DNA of 64,000 nt, taken from contig NZ_WPZY01000013.1 of NCBI RefSeq assembly GCF_013031405.1, positions 62,001 to 126,000 on the forward strand, in the 5' to 3' direction. The notes beneath the pieces are model-generated. The model was not told where the DNA came from. It ran no database searches and was given only the letters and a program-made list of their open reading frames with translations. Position 1 is the first letter of the stretch, and each line of letters begins with the position of its first letter. Both the position numbers and the translations under genes were made by a program. Shown one piece after another: positions 8,987-19,306 of the stretch. Origin of the DNA: Ruegeria sp. HKCCD8929 (lineage in GTDB: Bacteria; Pseudomonadota; Alphaproteobacteria; Rhodobacterales; Rhodobacteraceae).

Positions 8987-9832
8987 TCAGCCCGGGTGAC
9001 GCCGCGATACGGCCAGCGCAATTCCGCCCAGCACCAACACCGTACCAAGCATCAGCCGCAGGCCAACCGTCTCGCCCAGCAACAGAACGCCGCCAATGAT
9101 GGCAATAACCGGAACGCTCAGTTGCACCGTGGCTGCCACCGAGGCCGTCAGTTGCGGCAATACGCTATACCACAGCGCATATCCGAGCCCCGAGGTCACC
9201 GCACCCGACAGGATCGCCAACCCGGCCCCGATGGGCGTCATACCCCAACTCCCACCCAAAATCAGAATGGCCGCGCCGGTAACCGGCAGAGCCACCACGA
9301 AATTCGCTCCTGTGCCCGCGAGCGCATCCGCCTCCGCCCGCCCGGCCAGCGTGTAGGCCGCCCAACCCACTCCGGCCAGCGCCATCAACACGGCACCTAC
9401 CGGATCGACCTGCACCGTTCCCGCAGGCCAGAGGATGTAGACCAGCCCGCCAAAGGCGATACCCGCGCCCGCTAGTTGCCGCGCAGCGGGCAGCGAACCG
9501 GTGGCAGAGGTTACCCCGAACATGGTGATCTGCACGACGCCGAACAGGATCAGCGCCCCCAGCCCCGCATCAAGCGTCAGGTAGGCCGTCGAAAACCCGA
9601 CCATGTAAAGCGACAGCGCCCCCGCGCCGATCATGCGCCGGCTTGACCAAAGCGGCAGACGCCCACCCCGCATCCGCACCAGCATCGCCAGCGTCACAGC
9701 CCCGGCGAAAACCCGCAGCACGGCAAAACTGCTGGGATCGCTGCCGCCACTCTCCACCGCCAGACGGTTGAGCAATGAGTTGGCCGCAAAGGCGGTCATG
9801 GTGAGGCAGGTCAACAAAAACAGGCGCATCAT
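8987..9832 (-). CDS. EamA/DMT-family membrane transporter
   Basis: A 281-residue, very hydrophobic protein with about ten membrane helices in two repeats, the architecture of EamA (drug/metabolite transporter) proteins. It starts [20 protein letters not shown] and ends with a short basic tail (SRRHPG). Family members usually export amino acids or small metabolites across the inner membrane; the sequence does not reveal the substrate. It lies 33 bases after the GNAT stop and 11 bases before the lipase-like gene, so one operon is likely. Confidence 0.85.
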   Translation of the reverse strand: MMRLFLLTCLTMTAFAANSLLNRLAVESGGSDPSSFAVLRVFAGAVTLAMLVRMRGGRLPLWSSRRMIGAGALSLYMVGFSTAYLTLDAGLGALILFGVVQITMFGVTSATGSLPAARQLAGAGIAFGGLVYILWPAGTVQVDPVGAVLMALAGVGWAAYTLAGRAEADALAGTGANFVVALPVTGAAILILGGSWGMTPIGAGLAILSGAVTSGLGYALWYSVLPQLTASVAATVQLSVPVIAIIGGVLLLGETVGLRLMLGTVLVLGGIALAVSRRHPG

Positions 9833-9865
9833 GCGGCCATAACCCGAGGCGCTTCGGCAGGAAAC

Positions 9866-10414
9866 TCAAATCTGTGTTTGAGGCGCAAGGAAGGCGGGCG
9901 GGTAGATCAGTTCCGCCTCTGGCACATCCTCACCCGGTGCGGCCAGCATAGTGTATTCAGACGGGTAGGGTGTTTTCAGCTTTGCCGCCCTCGCGCGGGA
10001 AAACCCGCATTTCTCATAGAATTCCGGGTTGCCCAGAACCACGATGGCCGGAACCTGTTCAAGGGCGGGGCTTTCAGCGGCAATCGCGATCATGCTCACC
10101 AGTCTGCGCCCAACCTGCCAGTACTTCTTGCGGCCGTCCACCGGTGTGAGGGCCCCTCGCTGGAACTCAAGCCAGACGGCCACCGGGGCCAGACACAACC
10201 ACCCTTCGGGCGCCACCATCCGCGACAGCGCTGCATATCCGGCAACCCGCCCGTGCCAGCAGGTAACACTCTCCGATGCCATGTCGCCATCCCGTCGCAA
10301 GGCATGGACCAGTGCCACCTCATCCTCGCCGCCGAAGGCCGCGCGCAACAACGCGTCCACCTCGGCCTCTTCACCCGGAAGCATTTCCCGACTGGAATCC
10401 GGACCGATGACCAT
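9866..10414 (-). CDS. GNAT-family N-acetyltransferase
   Basis: A 182-residue acyltransferase of the GNAT fold. The N-terminal part AEVDALLRAAFGGEDEVALV and the C-terminal VLGNPEFYEKCGFSRA (strand 5 and helix 4 of the fold) are typical of the YhbS-like subgroup. The acetyl-CoA loop would be near QVGRRLVSMI (about residues 100-110), where the usual Q/RxxGxG/A pattern is only partly kept. The acceptor is unknown. GGAGGG precedes the ATG by seven bases. First gene of a minus-strand run that continues into the EamA transporter gene. Confidence 0.8.
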   Translation of the reverse strand: MVIGPDSSREMLPGEEAEVDALLRAAFGGEDEVALVHALRRDGDMASESVTCWHGRVAGYAALSRMVAPEGWLCLAPVAVWLEFQRGALTPVDGRKKYWQVGRRLVSMIAIAAESPALEQVPAIVVLGNPEFYEKCGFSRARAAKLKTPYPSEYTMLAAPGEDVPEAELIYPPAFLAPQTQI

Positions 10415-10483
10415 CGCGCACCCTCCACCCTTCTTCTGTTCAAAAATATCCCCGCCGGAGGCATGCCCGCGCAGCGGGCATTC

Positions 10484-10516
10484 AAAACAAAAAGGGGCCG
10501 CCCAACCGGCGACCCC
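10484..10516 (-). terminator. Intrinsic terminator of groESL
   Basis: Read on the minus strand, GGGGTCGCC and GGCGGCCCC form a 9-bp stem (one G-T pair) with a five-base loop, followed by TTTTTGTTTT. It lies about 30 bases after the groEL stop codon. Confidence 0.85.
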
Positions 10517-10544
10517 TCAAATCTTTGCACAAAGGTGCAGCAGA

Positions 10545-12233
<1,689 letters not shown>

Positions 12234-12250
12234 TCAGAGAAAGCGCGCGC

Positions 12251-12538
12251 TTACTCGATGATCCCCATGATGTCGCTTTCCTTCATCATCAGCAGTTCTT
12301 CACCGTCGATGTTGACTTCGGTGCCCGACCATTTGCCGAACAGGATCTTGTCACCGGCCTTGACGGCCATCGCGATCAGCTCGCCGCTATCCTTGCGCGC
12401 ACCTTCGCCGGTTGCGACGACTTCGCCTTCGCTGGGCTTTTCTTTTGCGCTGTCGGGAATGATCAGGCCGCCTGCGGTTTTCTCTTCGCTTTCCACGCGG
12501 CGAACCAGCACACGGTCATGAAGCGGTTTCAATGCCAT
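12251..12538 (-). CDS. groS: Co-chaperonin GroES
   Basis: A 95-residue 10-kDa co-chaperonin, standard length. It starts [20 protein letters not shown], with the mobile loop in [20 protein letters not shown] that contacts GroEL. It caps the GroEL ring during folding. AAGGAGC lies before the ATG. It is the first gene of the groESL operon, controlled by the CIRCE element and sigma-70-type promoter immediately upstream. Confidence 0.99.
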   Translation of the reverse strand: MALKPLHDRVLVRRVESEEKTAGGLIIPDSAKEKPSEGEVVATGEGARKDSGELIAMAVKAGDKILFGKWSGTEVNIDGEELLMMKESDIMGIIE

Positions 12539-12603
12539 CTTTGCAGCTCCTTGGGCTCAAAGTTCGTTTCTTTTCCGACCCCGCGATATGTCGCGAGAGG
12601 CCG

Positions 12604-12630
12604 TTAGCACTCGTCACTCGTGAGTGCTAA
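12604..12630 (-). promoter_or_regulatory. CIRCE operator (HrcA binding site)
   Basis: A perfect copy of the CIRCE inverted repeat: TTAGCACTC, nine bases, GAGTGCTAA. It lies between the promoter and groES, about 66 bases from the start codon, where HrcA repressor binding would block groESL transcription at normal temperature. The hrcA gene is not in this window. Confidence 0.97.
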
Positions 12631-12638
12631 CGGGCGAA

Positions 12639-12667
12639 TAGCTAGGCAGATAAAAATCCTGAGTCAA
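12639..12667 (-). promoter_or_regulatory. Sigma-70-type promoter of groESL
   Basis: On the minus strand a -35 box TTGACT is separated by 17 bases from a -10 box TAGCTA, directly upstream of CIRCE. Spacing and position are ideal for a vegetative promoter repressed by HrcA. No RpoH-type box is apparent here, unlike upstream of hsp20. Confidence 0.8.
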
Positions 12668-12691
12668 CGCCCTGATGAAAAAAAACGCGAC

Positions 12692-13363
12692 TTATCCGGC
12701 TTCCCAGCTATGGGCCCAGTGCTCCAGCCCCTTCGATCCCTCGGGTGTCAGCGCATAGAGGCCGGTCCCGACACGGTCGAACCAGCCGTAGTGATTGTCG
12801 CGCATCAAACGTGTCGCCTGTTCCACCCCCGTGGCCGCCGCCACCTCGGCGCCCCGACAGGTGCCATGCTCGGCCAGATGTGCAGCACAACGCAGCGCGT
12901 CCTGCCGGTAGGCGGTGACGATCCCGTGCCGCGTTGCCCCGCCAGCGTTGGGATCGCCCTGCAACCGTTCAAACTCGCGTAGTAGCCGCGCGGTGCGCTC
13001 TTTCGACTTTCGGGGCGCGTAGGGTCCGGGATCGCATTGCACCTCGACCCGCCCGTCGGTACGCACAGTGATCAAGCCCAATCCCAGGCGGCGGCAGAGC
13101 AAAAGATTGTCCCGCAGCGCTCTCCGGGCCGTCTTGCCCTTGGGTTTCACAACCGCGACGTAGACCTGATCCGTGATCTTCAGCCGCGCCACCGCCTGAT
13201 GGAACAGGCTGAGCGAGAAGCGCAGCTTGAGTTCGACGATCACCGGTGGCTCGTCCCCGCGGCGCGCAACGATATCGGCTGCGCCAACCTCGCCCTTGAC
13301 CACATAGCCCTGGCCTTCCAGCAATTCCTTGATCGGTGGGTACAGATCCCGCTCGCGCTCCAT
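12692..13363 (-). CDS. DUF2161 protein, PD-(D/E)XK nuclease fold
   Basis: A 223-residue protein recognised as DUF2161. The N-terminal part keeps the restriction-nuclease-fold pattern: a glutamate in VVKGEVGAAD (E25), the aspartate D30, and VIVELKL with E44-x-K46, all near the expected active site. The C-terminal third (ALRCAAHLAEHGTCRGAEVA onward) resembles a winged helix. The family is often described as PD-(D/E)XK phosphodiesterase-like, but no substrate is established that I know of. It lies upstream of groES on the same strand and is divergent from the TraB gene. Confidence 0.78.
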   Translation of the reverse strand: MERERDLYPPIKELLEGQGYVVKGEVGAADIVARRGDEPPVIVELKLRFSLSLFHQAVARLKITDQVYVAVVKPKGKTARRALRDNLLLCRRLGLGLITVRTDGRVEVQCDPGPYAPRKSKERTARLLREFERLQGDPNAGGATRHGIVTAYRQDALRCAAHLAEHGTCRGAEVAAATGVEQATRLMRDNHYGWFDRVGTGLYALTPEGSKGLEHWAHSWEAG

Positions 13364-13466
13364 AAGCGTATGCTAGCCTCTCCAGAACCGGGGGCACAAT
13401 TTGCGTTTGCGGGCCGCTGCAGGACGCGCAACTATGACCCAAGCCCCACGTGTCAGGAGTAAGCCC

Positions 13467-14453
13467 ATGATTCGCGCAATTGTCACCCTGATGCTGTGTT
13501 TGGGCATTGCCTTTCCGGCGTTTGCCCGATGCACCGGGACGGATTTGCGCAATCACCTGACCCCATCCGCCCAGAAACGGCTGGAACAGGAGATTCGTGA
13601 CACTCCCTTTGCCTATGGCAACCACTGGGTCGCCACCAAGGGCAGCAAGCGCATTCACGTGGTCGGCACCCAGCACAACGGGGACAGCCGGATGCGCAAG
13701 GTGATGCGCAAACTGCGCCCGGTGATCCGGTCGGCGGATGCGGTCCTGCTTGAAGTGACAGAGGCCGAACTGAGCAGGCTGGACGAGGTGCTGCGGAAAA
13801 ACCCCTCGATCCTGCTGATCCCGCGCGGCCCCGGCCTGCCCGAGATGATGTCGGCCGAGGACTGGAGCATGCTGCAACTGCGCATGGGTTTCGAGGGTGT
13901 TGACAGTGATCTGCTGGCCCGGCTGCAGCCCTGGTATATCTCGATGGCCCTGTCGCGCTCGGGCTGCGGCGGACGCGGAATCGCCGCCTATGCGGGCCTT
14001 GATGAGCGGATCGAGCGGATCGCGATTCGTCACCGGGTGCCGGTGGGTTCGCTGGAGCGCGTCGGCGACGGCATGCGCTCACTCTCGCGGCAACCGATCC
14101 GCGATCAGTTGGCCCTGCTGGAGCTGGATATCAAAAGCGGCCTCAACTTTGACGACCAGATTGTCACGCTCAGCAACGCCTATTTCGAGGAAAGCCTGGC
14201 CGAGGCGATGCTGATCCAGAAATGGACACTGTATCGCGACATCGACATCCCCCGGCGCGAGGTGGCGCGCCTGCTGGAACAGTATGACCGCCAGATTCTC
14301 GACCGCCGCAACCGTGCCTGGATCCCGGTGATCCTCGGGACCAAGGGAAACACCATTGTTGTCGCGGTTGGCGCCGCACATCTTCCGGGCCGTGTCGGTG
14401 TTCTGAACCTGCTCCGGCAACAGGGCTTTACCCTATCCCGCGCAGCATTCTGA
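13467..14453 (+). CDS. TraB/GumN family exported protein
   Basis: A 328-residue protein with a signal peptide (MIRAIVTLMLCLGIAFPAFA). The mature part has the TraB/PrgY/GumN landmarks: HVVGTQHNGD (the GxxH motif) early and VVAVGAAHLPG near the C-terminus, with a conserved glutamate in AVLLEVTEAE between. Some family members are metalloprotease-like, but the function of bacterial GumN-type proteins is poorly known. I start at 13467 because AGGAG lies nine bases upstream. It stands alone between the divergent DUF2161 gene and ppaC. Confidence 0.82.
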   Translation: MIRAIVTLMLCLGIAFPAFARCTGTDLRNHLTPSAQKRLEQEIRDTPFAYGNHWVATKGSKRIHVVGTQHNGDSRMRKVMRKLRPVIRSADAVLLEVTEAELSRLDEVLRKNPSILLIPRGPGLPEMMSAEDWSMLQLRMGFEGVDSDLLARLQPWYISMALSRSGCGGRGIAAYAGLDERIERIAIRHRVPVGSLERVGDGMRSLSRQPIRDQLALLELDIKSGLNFDDQIVTLSNAYFEESLAEAMLIQKWTLYRDIDIPRREVARLLEQYDRQILDRRNRAWIPVILGTKGNTIVVAVGAAHLPGRVGVLNLLRQQGFTLSRAAF

Positions 14454-14567
14454 CGCCCCCGTTGGTGGTCTGGCAGGCCAAGGGTCGCACCCCTGCGGCT
14501 GCCGGGTGACAACCGGCAAGACCCACCCTATAAGGCGCCAAAATTTCCCCGAACGCAGGACAGCGAC

Positions 14568-15488
14568 ATGACCATCCAAGTTTTTGGCCACAAATCCCCC
14601 GATACCGATTCCACCGGCTCGCCCATCCTGTGGGCCTGGTACCTGAACGAGGTACAGGGCGTCGACGCCACCCCGGTGCTGCTGGGGGAACCCAACACCG
14701 AGGCCGCCTTCATGCTGCAGCGCTGGGGGCTGGAGAAGCCGGCGATCATCGCGGATGTGGAGGACGACGCACCTGTCGTGATCGTGGACACCAACAACCC
14801 GGCCGAACTGCCCACCAACATCAACAACGCCGATATCCGCACCATCATCGACCATCACAAGCTGGTCGGCGGGCTGGAAACCAAGGGCCCCATCGACATC
14901 ACCGTGCGCCCGCTGGCCTGCACGGCCACCATCATGGTTGATCTGATGGACGACGATGCCGACAAGATGCCCGAGGCCATCAAGGGCGCCGCCCTGACCT
15001 GCATCCTGTCCGACACGCTGGAATTCCGCTCGCCCACCACCACCGATCATGACCGCGAAGTGGCCAAGAAGCTGGCCGCCGATCTTGGCCTCGATATCTC
15101 GGCCTATGCTGCCGACATGTTCGCGGCAAAATCGGACGTTTCGTCCTTCTCGGATGCCGAACTGATCCGCATGGACAGCAAGGAATATGAGGTCGACGGC
15201 ACCAAGTTCCGCGTCAGCGTTCTGGAAACCACCGCGCCGGGCGTGGTGCTGGACCGCAAGGCCAGCCTGACCGGCTCGATGACCGAGGTCGCCCAGGAGG
15301 ATGGCGTCGATCAGGTGCTGCTGTTCGTCGTGGACATCCTGAACGAAGAGGCCACCCTGCTGGTGCCCAACGATCTGGTCAAAGGCGTCGCCGAAAAGAG
15401 CTTTGGTGCCTCGGTCGACGGCGACGCCGTGGTTCTGCCCGGCATCATGAGCCGCAAGAAACAGATCATCCCGAACCTCAAGGTGTAA
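14568..15488 (+). CDS. ppaC: Manganese-dependent inorganic pyrophosphatase (family II)
   Basis: A 306-residue DHH-superfamily enzyme. Metal ligands are visible in GHKSPDTDS (H8, D12, D14), in VIVDTNN, and in the DHH signature TIIDHHKLVG. The C-terminal DHHA2 domain ends with MSRKKQIIPNLKV, whose SRKKQ motif binds substrate phosphate. It hydrolyses pyrophosphate to phosphate in the cytoplasm and drives biosynthetic reactions forward. AGGACAG precedes the ATG. A strong terminator follows, so it is probably a single-gene unit. Confidence 0.96.
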   Translation: MTIQVFGHKSPDTDSTGSPILWAWYLNEVQGVDATPVLLGEPNTEAAFMLQRWGLEKPAIIADVEDDAPVVIVDTNNPAELPTNINNADIRTIIDHHKLVGGLETKGPIDITVRPLACTATIMVDLMDDDADKMPEAIKGAALTCILSDTLEFRSPTTTDHDREVAKKLAADLGLDISAYAADMFAAKSDVSSFSDAELIRMDSKEYEVDGTKFRVSVLETTAPGVVLDRKASLTGSMTEVAQEDGVDQVLLFVVDILNEEATLLVPNDLVKGVAEKSFGASVDGDAVVLPGIMSRKKQIIPNLKV

Positions 15489-15508
15489 ACCGCACCAATC
15501 CCAGATCA

Positions 15509-15540
15509 GGCCCCGCTGCACCGCAAGCGGGGCCTTTTTT
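15509..15540 (+). terminator. Intrinsic terminator after ppaC
   Basis: A 9-bp GC-rich stem (GGCCCCGCT / AGCGGGGCC) with an eight-base loop is followed by six T residues, about 20 bases after the ppaC stop codon. Confidence 0.93.
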
Positions 15541-15627
15541 ATTCCCAGGTTTGGCGGGTTCATCCCCCATGGCCTCGCCCGCCGGGATCGGGCATAACCA
15601 ACACAACCAAGCAACCCGAAGGCCCCC

Positions 15628-16503
15628 ATGACCCAGATCATCACTGCCCTTTCCGAGGTCTCCGACCGCTACAAGGCCCTGTTCGTCGACCTGTGGGGAT
15701 GCGTCCACAACGGCATCACCGCCTACCCCGAGGCTGTCGCCGCCCTGCAATCCTACCGCGCACAGGGCGGGATCGTGGTTCTGGTCACCAACTCGCCCAA
15801 ACCCCGTGCAGGCGTCGGAGAACAACTGACACAGTTCAACGTGCCAACGGATGCCTATGACACCATCGCCACCAGCGGCGACTCCGCCCGCTCGGCAATG
15901 TTTCTGGGGGCCGTGGGCGAAAAGGTCTATTTCATGGGCGAATGGCAGCGCGATGCGGAGTTTTTCGAACCGCTCAAGCTGCTGGAACACCCGATCCATA
16001 TCGAGCGCGTGCCGCTGGATCAGGCCGAGGGGATCGTGTGCTGCGGCCCCTTCGACCCGCATGCGGACCCGGACGTGAACCGGCCGGATTTCCTGCTGGC
16101 CAAGCAAAATGGCCTGAAACTGCTCTGTGCCAATCCGGATATCGTGGTGGATCGCGGCGAGGTGCGGGAATGGTGCGCGGGCGCCCTCGCGCGGCTCTAC
16201 ACCGAGATGGGGGGCGAGAGCCTCTACTTCGGCAAACCGCACCCGCCGATCTACGATCTAGCCCGCCGCAGGCTGATGGCGCTTGGCACCGATGTGCCGG
16301 ATTCCGAGATCCTTGTGATCGGGGACGGCCCACATACCGACATCGCCGGTGGGATCGGCGAAGGCCTCGATTCCCTGTTCATCACCGGCGGACTGGCCGC
16401 ATCGGAAACCAAAACATCATACCAGCCGGATCCGGATGCGCTAAGCCGCTATCTTGAAATGGAAAAAATGGATCCGACCTATTCGATTGGCCGTTTGCGC
16501 TAG
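15628..16503 (+). CDS. HAD-superfamily hydrolase, subfamily IIA (TIGR01459 type)
   Basis: A 291-residue HAD protein of the NagD-like IIA group. Motif I reads FVDLWGCVHNG with the nucleophile near D21. The second aspartate normally found two residues later is a tryptophan, which is characteristic of the DLWG subgroup I recognise as TIGR01459. Motif II is VLVTNSPKP, and the last motif is GDGPHTDIAGG. A cap domain lies between. The substrate is unknown, and loss of the usual acid/base aspartate raises doubt about standard phosphatase activity. Confidence 0.85.
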   Translation: MTQIITALSEVSDRYKALFVDLWGCVHNGITAYPEAVAALQSYRAQGGIVVLVTNSPKPRAGVGEQLTQFNVPTDAYDTIATSGDSARSAMFLGAVGEKVYFMGEWQRDAEFFEPLKLLEHPIHIERVPLDQAEGIVCCGPFDPHADPDVNRPDFLLAKQNGLKLLCANPDIVVDRGEVREWCAGALARLYTEMGGESLYFGKPHPPIYDLARRRLMALGTDVPDSEILVIGDGPHTDIAGGIGEGLDSLFITGGLAASETKTSYQPDPDALSRYLEMEKMDPTYSIGRLR

Positions 16504-16605
16504 CGGAATTGGGGCTTGATTTTCTGCGACTGCGAAGTAATAAAGTTGCCAACTTGAGGCTGGACATGATGGAATGTTACCCAGCCGATGCTGAAAGAGG
16601 GCGAC

Positions 16606-17049
16606 ATGTTGGACAATCTTCCGCGCGGAACGATCTGTATCGAAGACATCGAGATGGGCATGACCCGGCACCTGCGCAAAGTGGTGACGGATGAGGACAT
16701 CGAGATGTTCGCCCAGATCTCGACCGACCGGAACCCGGTGCATCTGGACGACGACTACGCCCGCGACACGATTTTTCAGGGCCGCATCGCCCACGGGATG
16801 CTGACCGCCGGCCTGATCTCGGCGGTGATCGGCGAGCAGCTTCCGGGCCACGGCACGGTCTATATGGGCCAGTCGCTGAAATTTCTCGCGCCAGTGCGGC
16901 CGGGCGACATGGTCTATGCCGAGGTCAAGGTGGTCGATATCGACATATCCAAACGCCGCGTGAAGCTCGATTGCCACTGCGCGGTCGATGGCAAGAAGGT
17001 CCTGGTGGGCGAGGCCATGGTGCTGGCGCCGTCGCGCAAATTCGACTGA
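16606..17049 (+). CDS. MaoC-family (R)-specific enoyl-CoA hydratase-like protein
   Basis: A 147-residue hot-dog-fold protein. It carries the hydratase-2 motif FAQISTDRNPVHLDDDYA followed by GRIAHGML, which supplies the catalytic aspartate and histidine. Such proteins hydrate (R)-3-hydroxyacyl-CoA precursors or act on related thioesters. An in-frame ATG lies at 16588, but the ATG at 16606 has AGAGGG just ahead and is preferred; the choice changes only six residues. A terminator follows. No linked fatty-acid or polyhydroxyalkanoate gene is visible. Confidence 0.85.
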   Translation: MLDNLPRGTICIEDIEMGMTRHLRKVVTDEDIEMFAQISTDRNPVHLDDDYARDTIFQGRIAHGMLTAGLISAVIGEQLPGHGTVYMGQSLKFLAPVRPGDMVYAEVKVVDIDISKRRVKLDCHCAVDGKKVLVGEAMVLAPSRKFD

Positions 17050-17074
17050 GCGCATATCCTTTTCCAACGAACTT

Positions 17075-17102
17075 ATGGGCGCCCGACCGGCGCCCATTTT
17101 TT
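17075..17102 (+). terminator. Intrinsic terminator after the MaoC gene
   Basis: GGGCGCC and GGCGCCC, extended by AT/AT, form a 9-bp stem with a five-base loop followed by TTTTT, about 25 bases after the stop codon. Confidence 0.9.
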
Positions 17103-17251
17103 GTTCGTTCCGCGTCCTGACCGGAATTTCCTGCCTCGCGGTCAGGCGATCGGGGATCTCTTGCCTTTGGGTTGATATGCATCAAGGGGTGTCGGGTGGT
17201 TTGCGTCCATTTTCTCTACGGTAAATAGCTGGAACGCATGTGTGACCGACA

Positions 17252-17743
17252 ATGGCAGCAACAAACAAAACCGAACTGCTTGAGGTTAGCGAAAAGGAAT
17301 TCGCGAAGCTGGAGAGACTGATTGCCGCGATCACGAACGAGCAGGCCATTCAGCAAGATGAGGATGCAACATCGATCAAGGATGTAGTCGCCCATCGGGC
17401 GCACTGGATCGGTCTCTTTCTGGGGTGGTATTCGGACGGGCAGGCCGGGAAACCCGTCTATTTCCCGGCAAAAGGGTACAAGTGGAATGACCTGAAGCGA
17501 TACAATTCCGAACTCCGATTGCAACAAAAGGACATGGGCTGGGATGCGGCTGTCAGTGCGTTGCAGGACGGAAACGCCAAGCTCATGCAGTTTATCCAAT
17601 CCCACTCGAACAGCGGATTATATGATGGCCCGATGCAAGGTGCGAACAACAACTGGACCACGGGACGTTGGGCAGAGGCCGCAGGACCGAGCCACTTCAG
17701 ATCTGCCGCGAAATACATACGGGCACGCCTTCGGTCGATGTGA
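17252..17743 (+). CDS. ClbS/DfsB family four-helix bundle protein
   Basis: A 163-residue protein recognised as the ClbS/DfsB (DUF1706) family. Features are an N-terminal helix with LLEVSEKEFAKLERLIAAI, the central DVVAHRAHWIGLFLGWY, the loop GYKWNDLKRYN, and a C-terminal GPSHFRSAAKYIRARLR. ClbS protects colibactin producers by hydrolysing the cyclopropane warhead; the roles of other members are largely untested. No natural-product cluster is adjacent. The gene is visibly richer in A and T than its neighbours and has no strong ribosome site, which hints at transfer. It stands alone before ribF. Confidence 0.78.
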   Translation: MAATNKTELLEVSEKEFAKLERLIAAITNEQAIQQDEDATSIKDVVAHRAHWIGLFLGWYSDGQAGKPVYFPAKGYKWNDLKRYNSELRLQQKDMGWDAAVSALQDGNAKLMQFIQSHSNSGLYDGPMQGANNNWTTGRWAEAAGPSHFRSAAKYIRARLRSM

Positions 17744-17906
17744 TTTGTCCAGGGTGTAGACAACTGATGACCGCATTGAAGCACCACCCGACCATGGGCG
17801 CGCGCGCAAGTTCCCTGTTTGTTGCATCATTCTGAGCCCGTCGTGAAAGCTGGCAACCACAATCAAGCGCTTGAACATGCCCCCCACTGCCATTACCCAA
17901 GCGCTC

Positions 17907-18839
17907 ATGCGGATCATTAGGGACCATCAGTTTGTTGAGCCAGAAGATCGCGGCGCCAGCGTCGCGATTGGCAATTTTGACGGTGTGCATGTCGGTCACC
18001 AGTCGGTGATCGACCTGGCCCGTCAGGCTGCGCCTGAGGCGCCGCTGGGCATCATGACGTTTGAGCCGCACCCGCGCGAGTTTTTTGCCCCCGACGCCCC
18101 TCCGTTCCGGCTGATGCGCGGCAGCACCCGCGCCCACCGGCTTGAGAAGCTGGGGGTCAAGCGTCTCTATGAACTGAACTTCAACGCCTCCCTCGCAGGC
18201 CTGACGCCCGAAGAATTCGCCAGAGGCGTGATCTGCGACGGGCTAGGGCTGGCCCATGTGGTCGTAGGTGCCGATTTCTGTTTCGGCAGGGGCCGCAGTG
18301 GGAACGCACAGGACATGCTCCGGTTCGGGCAGGACATGGGCTTTGGCGTAACAGTTGCACCGCTGCTGGAACGATCGGAAAACGTGGTCTCCTCCACCGC
18401 AATCCGCACCGCGCTGACCGAGGGCCGCCCCCGGGATGCCGCCACCATGCTGGGCCACTGGCACCGGATCGAAGGCGAGGTGATCGGGGGTGAGCAGCGG
18501 GGGCGCGACTTGGGCTATCCCACTGCCAACATGTCCATCGACGGGCTGCACCCGCCGAGATTCGGCGTCTACGCTGTGCTAGTCGACGTGCTGGACGGCC
18601 CACATCAGGGCAGCTACCGCGGCGCTGCCTCGGTCGGCACCCGGCCAATGTTCCATGGCGAACAGCCGAATATTGAAACCTTCCTGCTCGATTTCTCGGG
18701 CGACCTTTACGGCACCACCCTGTCGGTCGGCCTGATCGACTACCTGCGCCCCGAGATGACGTTCGACGGGCTCGACGCGCTTGTCGCCCAGATGGATGCC
18801 GATTGCGCCAAGGCGCGAGACATACTGGCCGCGCTATGA
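17907..18839 (+). CDS. ribF: Bifunctional riboflavin kinase / FAD synthetase
   Basis: A 310-residue protein with an N-terminal FAD synthetase domain (VAIGNFDGVHVGHQ, the nucleotidyl-transfer motif) and a C-terminal riboflavin kinase domain (DLGYPTANM, then GAASVGTRP). It turns riboflavin into FMN and then FAD. The frame opens 12 codons upstream at 17871, but family members begin close to MRIIRDHQFV, so I favour 17907. Neither start has a clear ribosome site. Its stop overlaps the YcgN gene start (ATGA). Confidence 0.94.
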   Translation: MRIIRDHQFVEPEDRGASVAIGNFDGVHVGHQSVIDLARQAAPEAPLGIMTFEPHPREFFAPDAPPFRLMRGSTRAHRLEKLGVKRLYELNFNASLAGLTPEEFARGVICDGLGLAHVVVGADFCFGRGRSGNAQDMLRFGQDMGFGVTVAPLLERSENVVSSTAIRTALTEGRPRDAATMLGHWHRIEGEVIGGEQRGRDLGYPTANMSIDGLHPPRFGVYAVLVDVLDGPHQGSYRGAASVGTRPMFHGEQPNIETFLLDFSGDLYGTTLSVGLIDYLRPEMTFDGLDALVAQMDADCAKARDILAAL

Positions 18840-19306
18840 AAGACCCGATCGACCGCTCGGGCCTGCGCCCGCAGTTTTGGAAGCGTCTGCCGCTGGACAA
18901 GCTGACCAAAAAGGAGTGGGAGGCACTCTGCGATGGTTGCGGCAAATGCTGCCTCAACAAACTGGAAGACGAGGATAGCGGCGAAGTCGCCCTGACCCGA
19001 GTGGCCTGCCGCTTGCTCGACGACGAAACCTGCCGCTGCACGCAATATCCGATCCGGCACCAGTTCGTGCCGGAATGCATCGTCCTGAAACCCTCGAACC
19101 TCGACACCCATGCTTACTGGATGCCGCAGACCTGCGCCTATCGGCTGCTGTGGGAGGGCAAACCCCTTTACGACTGGCACCCGTTGATATCTGGTACGCC
19201 GGACAGCGTGCACAAGGCCGGGGTGTCGGTGCGCGGCTGGACCGTCTCGGAATTCGAGACACCCGAGGACGAGTGGGAAGATCATATCATCGAGGAGCCG
19301 ACCTGA
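18836..19306 (+). CDS. YcgN-family cysteine cluster protein (UPF0260)
   Basis: A 156-residue protein. It has the cysteine pattern CDGCGKCC followed by CRLLDDETCRC and VPEC, typical of the YcgN/YkgJ-like family thought to bind an iron-sulfur or zinc centre. No enzymatic role is established that I know of. The start at 18836 overlaps the ribF stop, and the stop overlaps the threonine aldolase start (TGATG), so three genes form a tight operon. Confidence 0.85.
   Translation: MKDPIDRSGLRPQFWKRLPLDKLTKKEWEALCDGCGKCCLNKLEDEDSGEVALTRVACRLLDDETCRCTQYPIRHQFVPECIVLKPSNLDTHAYWMPQTCAYRLLWEGKPLYDWHPLISGTPDSVHKAGVSVRGWTVSEFETPEDEWEDHIIEEPT

Noticed and set aside
16588..16606. Earlier ATG for the MaoC gene
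   Set aside because: No ribosome site ahead of it, whereas AGAGGG lies before the ATG at 16606; the six-residue difference does not affect the domain.
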